Source: Ceratothoa steindachneri
Lineage: Eukaryota; Arthropoda; Malacostraca; Isopoda; Cymothoidae
Length of the DNA: 64,000 nt
NCBI GenBank assembly: GCA_963969495.1
Contig: OZ018324.1
Coordinates: 160,235,758-160,299,757, forward strand
Direction of reading: 5' to 3'
Shown: piece after piece, positions 24,281-36,145 of the stretch
Layout: each line of letters opens with the position of its first letter
Numbering within the stretch: the first letter of the stretch is position 1
Position numbers and translations under genes: made by a program
Notes under the pieces: generated by a model
Told to the model about the DNA's origin: nothing
Databases searched by the model: none
The model's input: the letters and a program-made list of their open reading frames with translations, nothing else

Positions 24281-24323
24281 AGGTACCCTCTTTGAATGGA
24301 CTGTAAGGTCTCCTAGGGTACCT
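24281..24323 (+). other. LINE A 3'-terminal hairpin
   Basis: AGGTACCCT (24,281-24,289) pairs perfectly with AGGGTACCT (24,315-24,323) across a 25-nt loop, just before the 3' end. LINE B has the equivalent stem with a changed pair (45,034-45,076). It probably served in RNA recognition by the ORF2 protein; that role is inferred. Confidence 0.6.
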
Positions 24324-24459
24324 CCTTTCCTTTTTAATTCTTGTTACTCTTTCTCTCTCTCTCTCAATCAAAATTCATTAACACAATCAATTCAACATAA
24401 ATAATAGATCAAAATGTTCCATTAAACTATCTTTTGACATTCCAACGTCACCTTTAGCG

Positions 24460-24462
<3 letters not shown>

Positions 24463-24532
<70 letters not shown>
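24463..24532. repeat. (TA)n microsatellite
   Basis: A TA run of about 70 bp in the spacer after LINE A. The homologous positions in units 0 and 2 (near 3,412 and 40,930) read only a few TA steps, so it expanded in this copy. Confidence 0.95.
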
Positions 24533-24536
<4 letters not shown>

Positions 24537-25434
24537 GCTATCCCCTAAAATATTAATCTGTAAGAATCATTAAGCAAATCGAAAGAGCAGAGTAACACAG
24601 TGACATCGAAAATAGCAGGCTATAAAACTACAGGATTTATCCACCAAATATGAGAAGCCATTAACACTAAATTCCCCATTGGGTTTTTGGAGGGAGGGCC
24701 AACTGCAAGATACCCTAGCTCAAATGGTTGATAGATTTAAAAGTTCTTAGAAGACCTGTCATTAAAGACAAACACTCCCACTTCAACTCTTTCAAAAGGA
24801 GCGATGAACAGGTAATCTCGGTCTTCTTTCAATCTCATTCATCCGCCCACTCTTGACGCGCCACCATGACCATCTAAGTGGAATACAAATGGTTCTAATT
24901 ACCTTAAAATTTTGTCAGCCTGCAATTTTCCATCAGTGGACTGATGACTGTCCTCCTCGTACAATCATGATCGCGGTGCAAAAATCAAACAATTTGATGC
25001 TACTTCGAAACTCGACAACTTTTGTTTCTTACATTCAAGGATGCTCGCTTAATTCACTAAGACCTGGGAAGGAACCTCTAATTTCACACCTCAGCCAGGT
25101 AGATCAAATTGCATGCCTCATTTTCCTCTTTCACAAACACTCTCATCGGCAAGACATAAGAGGGACGGTCAATAGGCTTTGCGAATCGGTAGAGCAAAAC
25201 AGAGGAAGGGGGATGGCTGTTTGTTGGGGTGTTAGGAAAACCTATGACAAGTTAGGACCTGCAGCCACACACTCCTGCCTCGTCTATTTAAGAAGCAGTA
25301 GCTGATCGCAGATCGTCAGTCACAATTTTTTTCAACAATGTAGAAGGTTGAGCACCACGCAGTGATCAAATTTTTGAACAAGGAAGGCAAGAATGCAAAA
25401 ATTATCCATGATAGCATGGTTGCAGTGTACACCG

Positions 25435-26535
25435 TGTGAGGGTATAGAACGTACATACTCACATGCCGCTAGACAATCGTGGGAACGAAAGAAATTTTTC
25501 GTTTGAGTTGACCTTCGTCTCCTCTCTCTCTCTCCCTACCCTTCCCCCAACTGGCGACAGGAAGTTGGGTGAAAGAACGCCTATCTCACAAAGAAGCTTA
25601 AATCTTATTTGTCTTCTTTATGATAGCATGTAGATTGTCCAGAAGGCGCTGCGATAAGCGAATTGTCGTGAATGGAATCTCTCTCTCGATTTTCCACAAT
25701 CCTCCGTATAAATAATATCGCCGTCCATCTCTCTAAAGCAGTGTCCCAAACCAACTCGCGTAATCCCCACGTTGAACGAGAGTCGTTGCCGTAACGTATA
25801 GACTACCAACGCGCCATCGAGTCAACTTGGCCGCTGTCTCAAAGTGTGTTCCTGGAAGTAAATCCCGCCCCGCAGAGTCTGTGACTAGAAAAGTACGCTC
25901 TGTTGCTCAACGTAACTTGAGTAAGAAAAGGAACATCCACATAGTTACTGGAAGTTACTATTTGTTAGTGTCACATCCAGTTAGAAGTGAACTAACCGGA
26001 AATGCAGCCAGCAGCCCCGAACCCGTCGTCTTACCCCCCCCCCCCCTCTCCCAGAGAACTCGTGTTAACGCCACCCGAACCACTCCGTCTGGAGCTGAGT
26101 AGTCGTCTCTCCAATCCATCACAATTAATAGTAATCTGTAAACACAGTGTCCCTCTATTCTTAAATTACCTATTTAATTAACCGTGATTGCTACTCCCAT
26201 TGATTCATTATAACTCTAGACGCTTAACGTCAGTGTTTAATATTTAATCCTTAATTGTGCCTGTTAACTATTGCCAGTTATTATATTTGTGTAAAGTAAA
26301 GTTTATTTTGAGGTACGTGTGTTTATTTGTGGCTCCTCCCTTTTAACGTACCCTTGGCAAGACTTTAATTAAGCATCCCTCCAGCTAATTTATTCAACCT
26401 ATATTATGCACTCTTAGAATTCAACAATCACAAACCTTCCCCCAGTAACAAGTGGGACTTTTATCGTGGGAATCCTGGCTACGGCATAACACGCTTCTAA
26501 CCAGCTTTCGCACGTTCAGTAGGAATTAAAGCCTA

Positions 26536-26579
<44 letters not shown>

Positions 26580-26686
26580 CGTAGGATTAAGTCATAGGGT
26601 CAATACCACCGACTTAAACAAAAGCGGTGTGTCCAGATCAAGGACTAGAATAATCATTGGACCAGACTCTGAGCAATTCTACGACA
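25435..26686 (+). mobile_element. solo LTR (about 1.25 kb) nested in the mariner
   Basis: TGTGAGGG at 25,435 and ACGACA at 26,686 give TG...CA ends, flanked by the 5-bp duplication CACCG (25,430-25,434 and 26,687-26,691). The mariner fragment at 29,605-30,136 shows the unbroken site. Ends resemble the LTR of the gypsy element at 5,781-11,058, so it is probably a related family. It includes a poly-C run near 26,035 and (TA)n at 26,538-26,576. No gene lies inside; frames at 25,618-25,809 and 25,827-26,102 show no motif. Confidence 0.85.
26538..26576. repeat. (TA)n microsatellite inside the solo LTR
   Basis: A pure TA run about 110 bp before the LTR end. Confidence 0.9.
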
Positions 26687-27343
26687 CACCGACACCGCCC
26701 CTTCCTATGCAACCATTAATCGCGGGAATATGGAGTTTCGCCATGGTCGTGAGTCCCTTGAAGATGTCCCCCGTCCAAGACGCCCATCAGACATGACTAA
26801 CGAGGTTAATGTGGCCCGTGTGGAGAGGATGATCCTCGAAAACCGACGGGTGAAGGTTGATGAAATCGAGGGAGAACTTGGAATATCACATGGAAGTGTT
26901 ATCAACATCATCCACGATAATTTGGCCATGACCAAGGTCTCTGCCCGCTAGATCGCTAGAAATCTCACGCCCATGATCGACTTCAACGTCGTCAAAGTGC
27001 ACAAGGCCAGAGTTTCGCAATCTGCGCGAGTGCGGATTCAATGAGGTCAACCATCCCCCATACAGTCCAGATCTGACCCCTAGCGACTACCTTTTATTCC
27101 GCCAGCTCAAGGGTGCACTGCGTTGACGCCGGTTTGGGGACGATAAAGATGTCCAGCTCACCGTCAAGGAGTGGATTGAACAGCAGTCGAGAGATTTCTG
27201 GTTGTCGGGAATTCGAAGCCTCAGGGACAAGTGGTGCAAATGGATTGAAGTCAAGGGTAGTTATATTGAAAAATAATAGAACACTTTTCCTCATATCTCG
27301 TTTCCTTATATCCGAATTGCAAAAGTTATTGACCGCCCCTCGT

Positions 27344-29011
27344 ATTCTGGCTTGCCTGCTTGTCTCTATGAAAGATGCAAAAGAAGATGTAATTAGAGCT
27401 TCCCTTTAGCCAGAATATTCTATCTCATCTGGACTTTACGCCTAATAAACCATAATTTCTGGAATTGTGCGATTTTTGTGTTACCAAGAGAGAATAAACA
27501 AAAGGGCGATTCAATTTAAATGGAAATCGGAGGCACACAAATAGAAGATGTGTTTTTTCTTGAGTAAAAATGGCAAAATCGTAACACATCGTTACAGCTT
27601 ATTTATTTTTAGATTAGCAATCTCACCTTTCCTTAGAATTACATTCTTAAGCATTAGCTTAGTCTTGACTGTAATAACTTTAGCACTCAAACCTTAAAAA
27701 ATTCTTTATATGTAGAGAATATAATAGTTACGAACTCCGATCCTCGAATTCTGAAACAAATTTACATCGACATAAACATATGGCTAAAAGAGGCTGCAAT
27801 TGAACTAAGGTTCATTGCTTTGAATGATAAAAAACTTAGATCACTCGTCAAAGCGACAAAAAAGGCCCCAAACATGATTCTAGAATACAAAGGGTTCTAA
27901 CTTACCTATTCGATGTGGAAAGTGATTTATTAACTACAACCCCAGGCCATCGTCAAAATAAAAAGAAACCTCTTCTCACAAATTTCCAAAGTTTTCGAAA
28001 TCCTTTGGTTTGTTCCTGCATTCAATCATCTCTGGCATGCTCTTAAGGCAAACTCTATGGACTCAAAAGATTGGGTGGATGTAGTTAGAGCGCTTGAACT
28101 TAAAACGTGGGAATTATGTAATTTCACCCAATTTGAGATTTTCGCGTTTTGCCTTAGAGGACCACGGTACGACTGAGCTTAAAAACTTTTGCAACGCGAG
28201 CAAGACATATTATTGGTTTTCGATCTATTCTGTGTGCCGAAATGTTGGACACTTATTATTTGTCAAATCAAATGTTGCCATACATCCTAGTTGAAATCTC
28301 CTCTCTCAGAACTGTTGAGCGAAGTTTTAGCGTTTAAAACTCTTCTCCAATTCCTCAGATCATACTTAAACCCCTTGAAATCTATTGAAAAATTTGTCGA
28401 CACCCAAATTGTTCTGTCTTGGGTTCTAAATGCTTGTACTAAGCCAAAACGAAAGTCCTATTTGGTTAAGATCCGGCTTCAGGACATAAAATTCATCTGG
28501 GAAGAACTACTGAACAAACACAAAATCAATATTTAATCAAACTAGGTGAGCAATTTAGTTAATACTGTGGATCTCATAATTCGTGGCATACCCTTTAACG
28601 AATTCACTAGCACACTTAGCTTTTTGTCCACGGACCTTGGTGGCTTGCATTCGATAGGGGGTTTGGCGTAACCTGAGCCTTATAAGAAGCAAAGGCAGGA
28701 TAACCAAATACAATCGCTACGATTATAATGTAATTAATCTCATCTTACTAGGTAAAAACCTCCGGTAGACCAGCCTAATGATTCGAAATTAACATTTAAA
28801 CTGTAAGCATTTGGGAATTGATGCAATCCTGATGATGCTTAGAAGCTCTAGTTTTGGGTTACTTCACCTCGACAAAAAATCCAACCAATATTAAGGAATT
28901 GCAGAATATGCAAAAAACTAAACAAATTTATCCTATTTAGTTCTCGCTAAAGCATTTAGGAAAGCGAATACAAGCCGATTCAAGAAAGTTCGGAAAATAG
29001 CTAAAAGTCGG
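27344..29011 (+). pseudogene. BEL/Pao pol remnant, copy 2
   Basis: Same content as 4,150-5,740. It has an RT piece with YVDN-like remains near 27,710, the NSDPRILKQI phrase, an RNase H stretch at 28,291-28,536 (ELLSEVLAFKTLL, then DTQIVLSWVLNA) and an integrase finger ending CRICKKLN near 28,920. RNase H of BEL/Pao elements removes the RNA template, and the finger belongs to integrase. Multiple stops and shifts are present. This copy keeps the longest RNase H frame of the three. Confidence 0.7.
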
Positions 29012-29604
29012 CGCCAGTAGTCACGCCTGATCCGCAGTTTAACCCCTCTTGCCCGCCAACGGCCCCAAAGAGCAGTAGTTCAAAATTCAAAAACCATTAT
29101 TAGTAAAATAAGTGATTAAGTTAGGCTTAATTGTATAAAACAACAAATAAAATACAGAAAAATAGTATTAGACTTAATTTAAGTTAAGTTTCACCTTCGC
29201 AACCCTTAACGGTTCCGACCTTTCAAAAGCATGGAGTGTTGTTAAATTACAAAAAACTTCGCCTCCCTCAAACACAATCAAACACATTCCCAGGCAAATG
29301 CGCACACAAATACACACGCAAACAGATCCTCAGACAAACACATATACACACGAACTTGTTTGCAGCGACCTTTACTTCGGATTAGTGCAGAAACGAAGAT
29401 TTTTGCGGGAAACCAACAGTCATCTCAGACAGTCTCATGAAACTTCGGTTTATGGCATCTAGATTCGCGAAAGGGTAGCAGAAGAAGACCCCACGAATCA
29501 CGTCCTTCCCTCGTCTCTATTTTGAAACTTAAATTTGAAATTAGTTTGGTTGAATAGAGAAGATAGAGACGAATTTTAACTATGAATAATGAAGCAGATT
29601 GATA
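29012..29604. other. unassigned sequence between macro-repeat units 1 and 2
   Basis: It starts right after the AAAAGTCGG end of the BEL block. The first 60 bp are GC-richer, the rest AT-rich, with a CA-rich tract (about 29,270-29,360). The minus-strand frame at 29,425-29,715 shows no motif. No repeat family is recognised. Confidence 0.3.
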
Positions 29605-30136
29605 GAAGAAGCGGTCAATAAGTTTTGCAAATCGGTAGGGCAAAACAGAGTAAGAGAGATGGCTGTTTCTGGGGGTGTTAGGACAAGTTAGAGACAAGTC
29701 AGGACCTGCAGCCACACGCTCATGCCTCGTCTATTTAAGAAGCAGTAGCTGATCGCAGATCGTCAATCACAAATTTTTCAACAATGGAGAAGGTTGAGCA
29801 CCGCGCAGTGATCAAATTTTTGACCAAGGAAGGAAAGAATGCAAAAGAGATCCATGAACGCATTGTTGCAGTGTACACCGAAACCGTCCCTTCCTAGGCA
29901 ACCATTGCTCGCTGAAATAGGGAGTTCCGCCATGGTCATGAGTTCCTTGAAGATGACCCCTGTCCAGGACGCCCGTCAGACGTGACCAACGAGGATAATG
30001 TGGCCCGTGTGGAGAGGATGATCCTTGAAAACGACGGGTGAAGGTCGAAGAAATCGAGCGACAACTTGGAATATCACATGGAAGTGTTATCAACATCATC
30101 CACGACAATTTGTCCATGACCAAGATCTCTGCCCTT
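29605..30136 (+). mobile_element. mariner fragment (5' TIR and N-terminal half of transposase)
   Basis: The left TIR reads GAAGCGGTCAATAAGTTTTGC. The transposase starts at ATG 29,783 with MEKVEHRAVIKFLTKEG and continues to LGISHGSVINIIHDNL, with two in-frame stops (TAG and TAG) and a one-base loss near 30,030. It stops at about 30,136 with no right TIR. Same family as the mariner at 25,159, but without the solo LTR, so it is the reference for the LTR's empty site. Confidence 0.8.
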
Positions 30137-30418
30137 TGTGAAGCATAAATTTAATTCCAAACCGATAATACCGTGTTATTTAAAATTAAATTAGTCACTT
30201 CTTTCCCTATTTTCTATTTTCCCTAAAATCTGGCACTATCTATTGAATCCAAAGGTCTATGCCAGCCAAAATTAATAATATGAGATTTTCATTTTATTGC
30301 CTGAACCTCCCACTAAACCAATCCATTTTAACTATAACATACTTGTAGCATTCTTTCGATCATAATCTTTGGTATTTGTACAATTAAGCATTCCATTCTA
30401 AAATTATAACAACCTAGC

Positions 30419-30420
<2 letters not shown>

Positions 30421-30461
<41 letters not shown>
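30421..30461. repeat. (AT)n microsatellite
   Basis: An AT run at the head of part A, in the place homologous to 11,059-11,095. Confidence 0.9.
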
Positions 30462-30466
<5 letters not shown>

Positions 30467-31045
30467 TAAAATCGGTGCTACACTTGCTTTTGAATCATCG
30501 TGCTATCAGGCATTACTGTCCATATTTCTTATTCTTTCTATTCTGGCTGCAACCAGTAAGGGCACAGTTGGAACAATTTCAAGGAACTCAGCTGTAAATA
30601 ATATTGAAAACCCCCTTACTCGACGCTGACATCTTCTACGGAGACTGAAAACTAGGAGAAGTCGAATTTTCAATACCTCACAGGCACTTATCGAGCTCTG
30701 TGAGTCGCTATGAATCACAAATAGGTCTACGAACCTGGCACGGCTAATCATTCCTCGAACCGATCAATGTATGGTAACCACTTCTCTCGTGAAAATAGAC
30801 GTAACACTAGGAAGAGCCTCACCAGGATCAAACTGGGGAGAGAGAGAGAGAGGGAAGTAACATGAAAGTGAACTTGTCTTTTGGAGTTGCAGCTATCCAT
30901 GTACACCAGCACAGCTCCAGTGTGACATGGTATGTGATCAAAAATATATGAACAAAAATTATCCGTGGTGTATAAGCTTTGAGATCATTTGCTGGAAGAA
31001 AAAGTTTGAAGGGCACCATTGTACAAATTGACAGAGAATTAGACC

Positions 31046-31441
31046 AACATCTCGATGGAGTTCCCAGGCTCTAATCCGGAAAGATTCTTTCTCATTGGGT
31101 TAGGATCGGTAAATATTGGTAGCGTTCCAAATGAGAACCGTTTATGGCTGGGGAATACGCTGAATATGGAAACATTTTCCAATAGAACATTTGTTGTATT
31201 GCGCATAATTAAAGGCAAAGCCAAAATACAAAAAATTCCATCAAAAAACAAGATCACAATATCTAAAAGCATCTCACTCTCCTTTGATCATATGTATTTC
31301 CTTTATTTGTCTTGCAATTTAACGAATGGGATTTTTCTCCCGTATTTGGGTGACACTCAACTTGCCTTCCATGAGGATGACTTACTCTTAGAGTTTATGA
31401 AAGTCATTTCTATTAGATCGGTATGCCTAGATGCTCTATAA
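31046..31441 (+). CDS. unrecognised conserved frame in module A, copy 2
   Basis: This is the longest intact version of the frame described at 11,665: ATG at 31,055, 128 codons, stop at 31,439-31,441. No signal peptide is evident. A central stretch (FDHMYFLYLSCN) is moderately hydrophobic. It has no motif I can name. The reverse strand also carries an open frame (31,039-31,272), so chance conservation is possible. Confidence 0.25.
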   Translation, partial: NISMEFPGSNPERFFLIGLGSVNIGSVPNENRLWLGNTLNMETFSNRTFVVLRIIKGKAKIQKIPSKNKITISKSISLSFDHMYFLYLSCNLTNGIFLPYLGDTQLAFHEDDLLLEFMKVISIRSVCLDAL

Positions 31442-33559
31442 TTTATTAAACAATTAGAAATGGCACAGGATTAATATATTTGGCGCAAATGTAAATCGTA
31501 TTAGTATTCGGTACAACTTCTACCGGGAGTTGCAAAAGTTCCGTCAAGCAAACTTAACGTTGTACTTGTACAGCAAGTGTCATTGAAACGTCTTTTACAT
31601 TGTGTGTAGGTGAGTCGAGATGGAAGTGAAAAGAATCGAGATCTCTGCTTTCCTGCGCGTGGGCCACCCCAAGCCCGTACCCTGGCCAAGAAGGTCGTAC
31701 CCTGGGAGAGAAAAATCACAAAAAAGGCGCACTACGTATTCAGTAGGACGGCCATTAATATTAAAATTTAAACACTCATTTATATGTTAAAGGAATAAAA
31801 TCTTCTCTAACTGCATCAAAACTATGATTGTGTCCTCTTTCTTGAGATACGTAACGAGTGTAATAGGACTTTTGCAATACCCGGTATTCTATCTATATTG
31901 CTTCTCTTGCCAATTCCATATTCAATATATTAAGTTTTCCCACCAAGAATGGTTGCTGAACAAGTAGATCTTTGTTCTCTTTACACTCTAAATAAGATTG
32001 TTGTTTCGAAATCGTTGTTACCATTAGATCCCTCTAATAATTGCTTACCATATTTTACCCATCTTGTTTTTTTTAATTTAAATTCCTCCATTATAGTCTG
32101 CGAAACCTGTAAAAATAAATTTCAAATTTAAAGATAAACACAACAAAATTTATGTTACCTTGTTTCAACTAAGAGCATGAAGACAAATGAAAGTAATTTA
32201 CATGGTCTTTTCGTTACGATAATTAATGTTCGTGCTACTAATCCCTACGGTGCATTCCAAACTCTCAGAAACAAAGATAAATATACTTCATAGAATTGAA
32301 CTACTGAGGCATCTATGCTAATTCATTTGTACTTTCATCTATTTCTACATCTGCACATAGTTATCAGTTTGTTAATGAAATAATTCACTATTTATTTAGT
32401 TTAAAACTTTTGTTTGAATTTATTTGTTATATTTTTGTATCGACAAAATCTAAATGCAAAGAGCAATTTTTCCTTAAAGAGTCGTTAAATTCTTTGGAGT
32501 TTCTGGGAAGGAAGGTAATAAAGGATGAGATGGAAGACAACCTGGCAAAATCCAACGAGCGAACTCACTCAAGTTGGTGGTTAGTAGATAGATGAAGTAA
32601 ATAAAGGGAAATAGATAAAATAGAAAAAAATGATCCAATTGGTAAAATGAGTGATTGCTATGGCGATCTTTAAAAGGAGATAACGAGGAGAGATAAAGAC
32701 TGGAAAGAAGAAAAGTTTGGCCTGCAGGCAGAGGAGCAGGGGATAAGGATATGAAAATAGGAATACAATGCGATGTAAGGAAGTGCAAATGCCTTTAAAG
32801 GAAATTATTAATTTCAAACATTACATGTTGTGTTAGTGGTGCGTTGGTAAACAAAGTCATATATAGTTTTCGACTAGTTGGGGCCCGGAAGAAATTTGAG
32901 ATTTTACAAAGAATAGTCGTTGCTATATTAACTGCGATTTTTTTCTCAATTAATTGTAATGTAATTTACCTTACAAGTAAAGAAAAGGAATTTCCGATGT
33001 ACCTTTGATATAATATTTATAAATAGTTATTGTTGAAAATCTTTACATGTATAGACAGAGAACGAGTAATTTAAACGGTAACTAAATAACTCTATCGATA
33101 ATAAATATTAATTCTGTTTTAGAATAATTGGCCTAAAAATTACTTCAAACTATGTCTTCTGCATCGTCTGTTGCATTTTAATTGGCGCAGAAAACACTCT
33201 TTGCCGAGATATTTGTCATCAATTTTGCGTTAAATGTTAATTAGCCTTACTACCGCACCCTTTACAAACCTGTTATTTTCGAATTTGTTCGTGTTTTGGC
33301 AGAAATCAATTATATAATTGAAGCTGGCATAATACTGGCGCGAAAACGCAAGCGCAGTTCTATCATAACCGTCACAAAGATGAGTAATTTTGAACTGAAG
33401 ACCTTGAGTCTATGCCATCGACAAGTTTCGCTTTATTAGGCTTCTTTTTTTAAAGTCTCCTCTCTTGCTAACTTAGCCTAAAGCAACCTAAAACTATAGA
33501 TAACCACCAGAAGCAACTTAAGCGAACCATCTACCAACAAAAAAAACACAACTTAATTG

Positions 33560-33620
33560 AGATCAAAGCGGTTGCTCGTTGCCTCTGTGTGCACGGTTCG
33601 AATCCCACCCCAGTATCGAT
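33560..33620 (+). repeat. tRNA-like / SINE-like segment, copy 2
   Basis: Perfect B-box GGTTCGAATCC at 33,595-33,605 within the same conserved surroundings as copy 1. Confidence 0.35.
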
Positions 33621-34260
33621 TTTTTCGAACATGGTAATAACTATTTCCGAAGAAAATTATTCCATTTCCAACAAAATAGCTTCGATTGCGATGGAGTCAT
33701 TAACTTGTAGAATTATATATAATCAAATATTGATACAATCCCATGTTTAAATGAATACAAAATAACATTCATTCCAATGTAATCCATAAAGTAGAAGTAT
33801 GATTCTTTGTTATCGCTATACAAGTCAGACAAAAAAAATTGATTCGAGAATTTCTTTCCTTTTCTTTTTTTATCACTTGAACTATTTTTTATATAAAAAA
33901 ATAAAATTGATTAAAAAACAAATAACTATGTGCAAATTTATACTTTGAAATAAATAGTTTTTTTGTAGAATATCGAATAGTTACAACACAGCCAAACTTA
34001 TGAGCTGCTGTGAAGCTCCGAAATTGGAGGTATGAAGACTAAGATCGAAAGAAAAAAGTGGGCGCGCGAAGCGGAACCATCCCAACAAATCAATCATCCT
34101 TGGTAGTTAGTTAGTGATGAAGTGGAATAGATGATTTAGCATCTTTCTTCTCAAGTGAGGATTGTGTGGGCACTAGGTAACAAGCACTCCCTCCCCTTTG
34201 CAAATCCCATACATATTACACACATATCGTACTTTACGGAGACTCATTTGCAAGACAACC

Positions 34261-36145
34261 TGCTAGAAGACATCGTGAGTTTACATAGACGATATTGCGG
34301 CAGCCGTTTATTCTGAAACAACCGGTAACGAAGAGGAAAAAATCATCGTAATGGTTAGCGGAAACGATATAAGAGTGCAGAAGCCGTCTAAAATCTTTAA
34401 TAAGTACAAATTGCTATTACAACATATAATAGATAAGCGTATATCTTAACTTAGTCTGTGTTTGGATAATGCCTAGAATACGATGGACGGACTACGAAAG
34501 AGATCAAGTAGAGAAAGTAAACAAAATTTTACATAACTTATGTTCATCATTAAATATAATATTTATTAACGTTTGGGACAGTTTTATAAATCAAAGAGAT
34601 CTTTTTGGAAGGGATGGTGTTTATCTCTATGGTATAGGGATGGCACGACTGGCTATGTATGCTCTTAGATAAATGTGTTTATAAACCCTCCCTCAAATTT
34701 TCACAATGATGCAGTTCGAGAAAAAAATTCTTAATTCATGGCCGCACAAACCGGAATAAAAAAGCTCGCGATAGTAAGTAACAGCTACCTTCATAGTAGT
34801 TAGTGTAACTAATAATAACAGTAGAAAAGTAGATAATGTAAACAGAATGGAAATTGACGAAGACAAAAGAAATGGTGTACTATTGCAATGCTCAGAGCAT
34901 CCGAAATAAATTTAATGAACTAAACTTAATTAGTAGTAAATATCATTACGACATTCTAGCCATTACTGAAACGTGGTTAAATAGAGAAAACCGCGACTCT
35001 CTTTCGCCATTTCGGTAATACTTCAGATTTGGGGCGCACGGTAGGTGGCGCTGTTAGTAGGCTACAATATATCTCTTATGACGTCAGATGGTAGCTTCAG
35101 ATGAGACCAATCACGGCGTTATATTTTTTTGTTGTTTTGGGGATTTGTAACTTTTAGTCTGTATTATTTACTAAATATATGCGCACCTGCTCGTTTATAG
35201 TTTTTTCTAAGTTAGGTAATGTTTCTTGATGTTTTTTATTGTTTTTGTTTTTTCCGATATTTTTGTTTTTGCAATGAACGATAACAGGTTCTTACTGGCA
35301 ATGTCGTAGCTATAAATAGAACCCGCTTAGCATTTTTTTCTGTTTCGTTCTAGCTTTTTCGTGCTCTAGTTGTGCTTCTTCATTATTCGAATTCGGGTTT
35401 ATTTTGTATGACCGCGAAAAACTTTTAGATTATTTAGAGGCGCATAAACTAATCAAGAAACCTATAAAAGTAATTATTGTTTGTCATTAGGTTAGGTTTT
35501 TCTGCCAGTAAAAAGCTGTTGGGGAAAAAAAGCAGTAAATTCAAGAGGACTGCTCGTGGGGGAGATATCACTGCGGGGGCACCACCCTGCAATGGTCCTG
35601 AGTTTCAATCAACTGGAGGAGTATGGAGAGCGCAGCCCCTCAGTATATACTTATATACAAAAAAATATAACGCCCTAATTGTTCACATCTGACGCTACCG
35701 TCTGACGTCATAAGACATCTATTGTAGCCCCAAATTGTAGCCTATAAACAGCGCCACCTACCGTGCGCCCCGAAACTGAAGTGTTACCGTCATTTCAAAT
35801 TCCAGGTTAGACACTAATAAACAAGGATAGACCTGTAATAGAAGGAGGTGGTGTCTTGTTTTACTTAAGGAAAATAAAATACGAGGTTTTAAATCGACAA
35901 CACAGCGAGTCAATCTGGATAAAAATTATCAATAAATGATTTCTTTAGTTATGGAGGTAGTATACCAAACACCGAGTAGTTCATTTGAAGAGGACCTTAC
36001 ACTAATTAATGATATTAATTTAACCAATAATTATAAAAATGTATGCATTGTAGGGGCTTTCAATCTCCCGGAAATTGATTGGTATACGATGAGTTCAGAT
36101 AAGGAAAACCATATCTTAAAATCATTTTTAGCTAATCAATAAGCG
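34261..36145 (+). pseudogene. LINE-C copy 2: ORF1 SGNH and ORF2 endonuclease start, split by a DNA element
   Basis: VMVSGNDIR lies at 34,351-34,377. After a frameshift, 34,469-34,672 encodes WDSFINQRDLFGRDGVYLYG, where the block V His has become Tyr. ORF2 resumes with ISSKYHYDILAITETW (about 34,935-34,980), is cut by the element at 35,014-35,788, then gives EGGGVLFYLRK and NVCIVGAFNLPEIDW (usual GDFN; here GAFN). It ends near 36,145 at the same kind of junction as copy 1. The endonuclease C-terminal part found in copy 1 is deleted. Confidence 0.7.
35014..35788. mobile_element. non-autonomous DNA transposon (MITE-like), 775 bp, 8-bp target duplication
   Basis: The left end GGTAATACTTCAGATTTGGG and the reverse complement of the right end GGTAACACTTCAGTTTCGGG continue as inverted repeats for roughly 90-105 bp, with a small insertion in the right arm. 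Flanks are GCCATTTC (35,006-35,013) and GTCATTTC (35,789-35,796), an 8-bp duplication with one change. LINE-C copy 1 shows the empty site near 15,985 (GTCATTTT). Duplications of 8 bp suit hAT, P or Merlin-type superfamilies; the ends do not let me choose. The inner frame at 35,477-35,692 shows no transposase motif. Confidence 0.85.

Larger units (their letters stand above)
21853..24345 (+). mobile_element. LINE A: 5'-truncated L2/CR1-like LINE
   Basis: Similarity to LINE B begins at TACTAGGTGTTG (21,853 and the matching site near 42,526) and runs to the 3' end near 24,345. The left end is cut inside the endonuclease, typical of incomplete target-primed reverse transcription. It sits in the CT-rich tract of the macro-repeat, so a target duplication cannot be distinguished from microsatellite. 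Confidence 0.85.
25338..27276 (+). pseudogene. mariner transposase remnant, interrupted by a solo LTR
   Basis: ATG at 25,338 is followed at once by TAG. The frame then reads VEHHAVIKFL, the start of the N-terminal helix-turn-helix, before the solo LTR breaks in at 25,435. After the LTR it continues with EFRHGRESLEDVPRPRRPSD and LGISHGSVINIIH. The first two catalytic aspartates are deleted. The third is kept in YSPDLTPSDY (about 27,065), and a C-terminal stretch (DVQLTVKEWIEQQS, GSYIEK) ends at TAA 27,274-27,276. Mariner transposases cut at TA with a DD34D triad; this copy cannot. Confidence 0.85.
25159..27343 (+). mobile_element. mariner element with TIRs, TA target site and a nested solo LTR
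   Basis: The left end AGAGGGACGGTCAATAGG and the reverse complement of the right end CGAGGGGCGGTCAATAAC match over about 28 bp, including a TTTGCNAATTCGG-like inner part. TA flanks both sides (25,157-25,158 and 27,344-27,345). Paralogous empty sites read GCCATATTCTGG at about 4,056 and 45,396. Without the nested LTR and its 5-bp duplication the element is about 0.93 kb, shorter than the usual 1.3 kb, because the middle of the transposase gene is deleted. Confidence 0.9.
21187..29011 (+). repeat. Macro-repeat unit 1, C' module and BEL block, with LINE A and mariner inserted
   Basis: Same order as 2,612-5,780: AGAATTACAAATATCCTA start, GATTCTTTGTTATCGCTATA, CT tract, spacer (24,540-25,150) and BEL remnant ending AAAAGTCGG at 29,011. 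LINE A splits the CT tract. The mariner splits the spacer at a TA that is intact in units 0 and 2 (near 4,056 and 45,396). Confidence 0.75.
30280..34260 (+). repeat. Macro-repeat unit 2, module A-B-C (copy 2)
   Basis: It begins with CCTGAACCTCCCACTAAACC, a phrase also found upstream of A' at 19,528, then (TA)n, part A, part B (about 32,400-32,780) and part C (about 33,060-34,260). It lacks the long (AT)n of copies 1 and 3 in part C. The small frame at 32,410-32,595 matches 13,183-13,365 in copy 1, but I see no domain in it. 30,137-30,279 is short unassigned AT-rich sequence. Confidence 0.7.

Noticed and set aside
26021..26046. Poly-C run as a functional G-quadruplex or promoter element
   Set aside because: A single homopolymer run of about a dozen bases inside an LTR; no further evidence.
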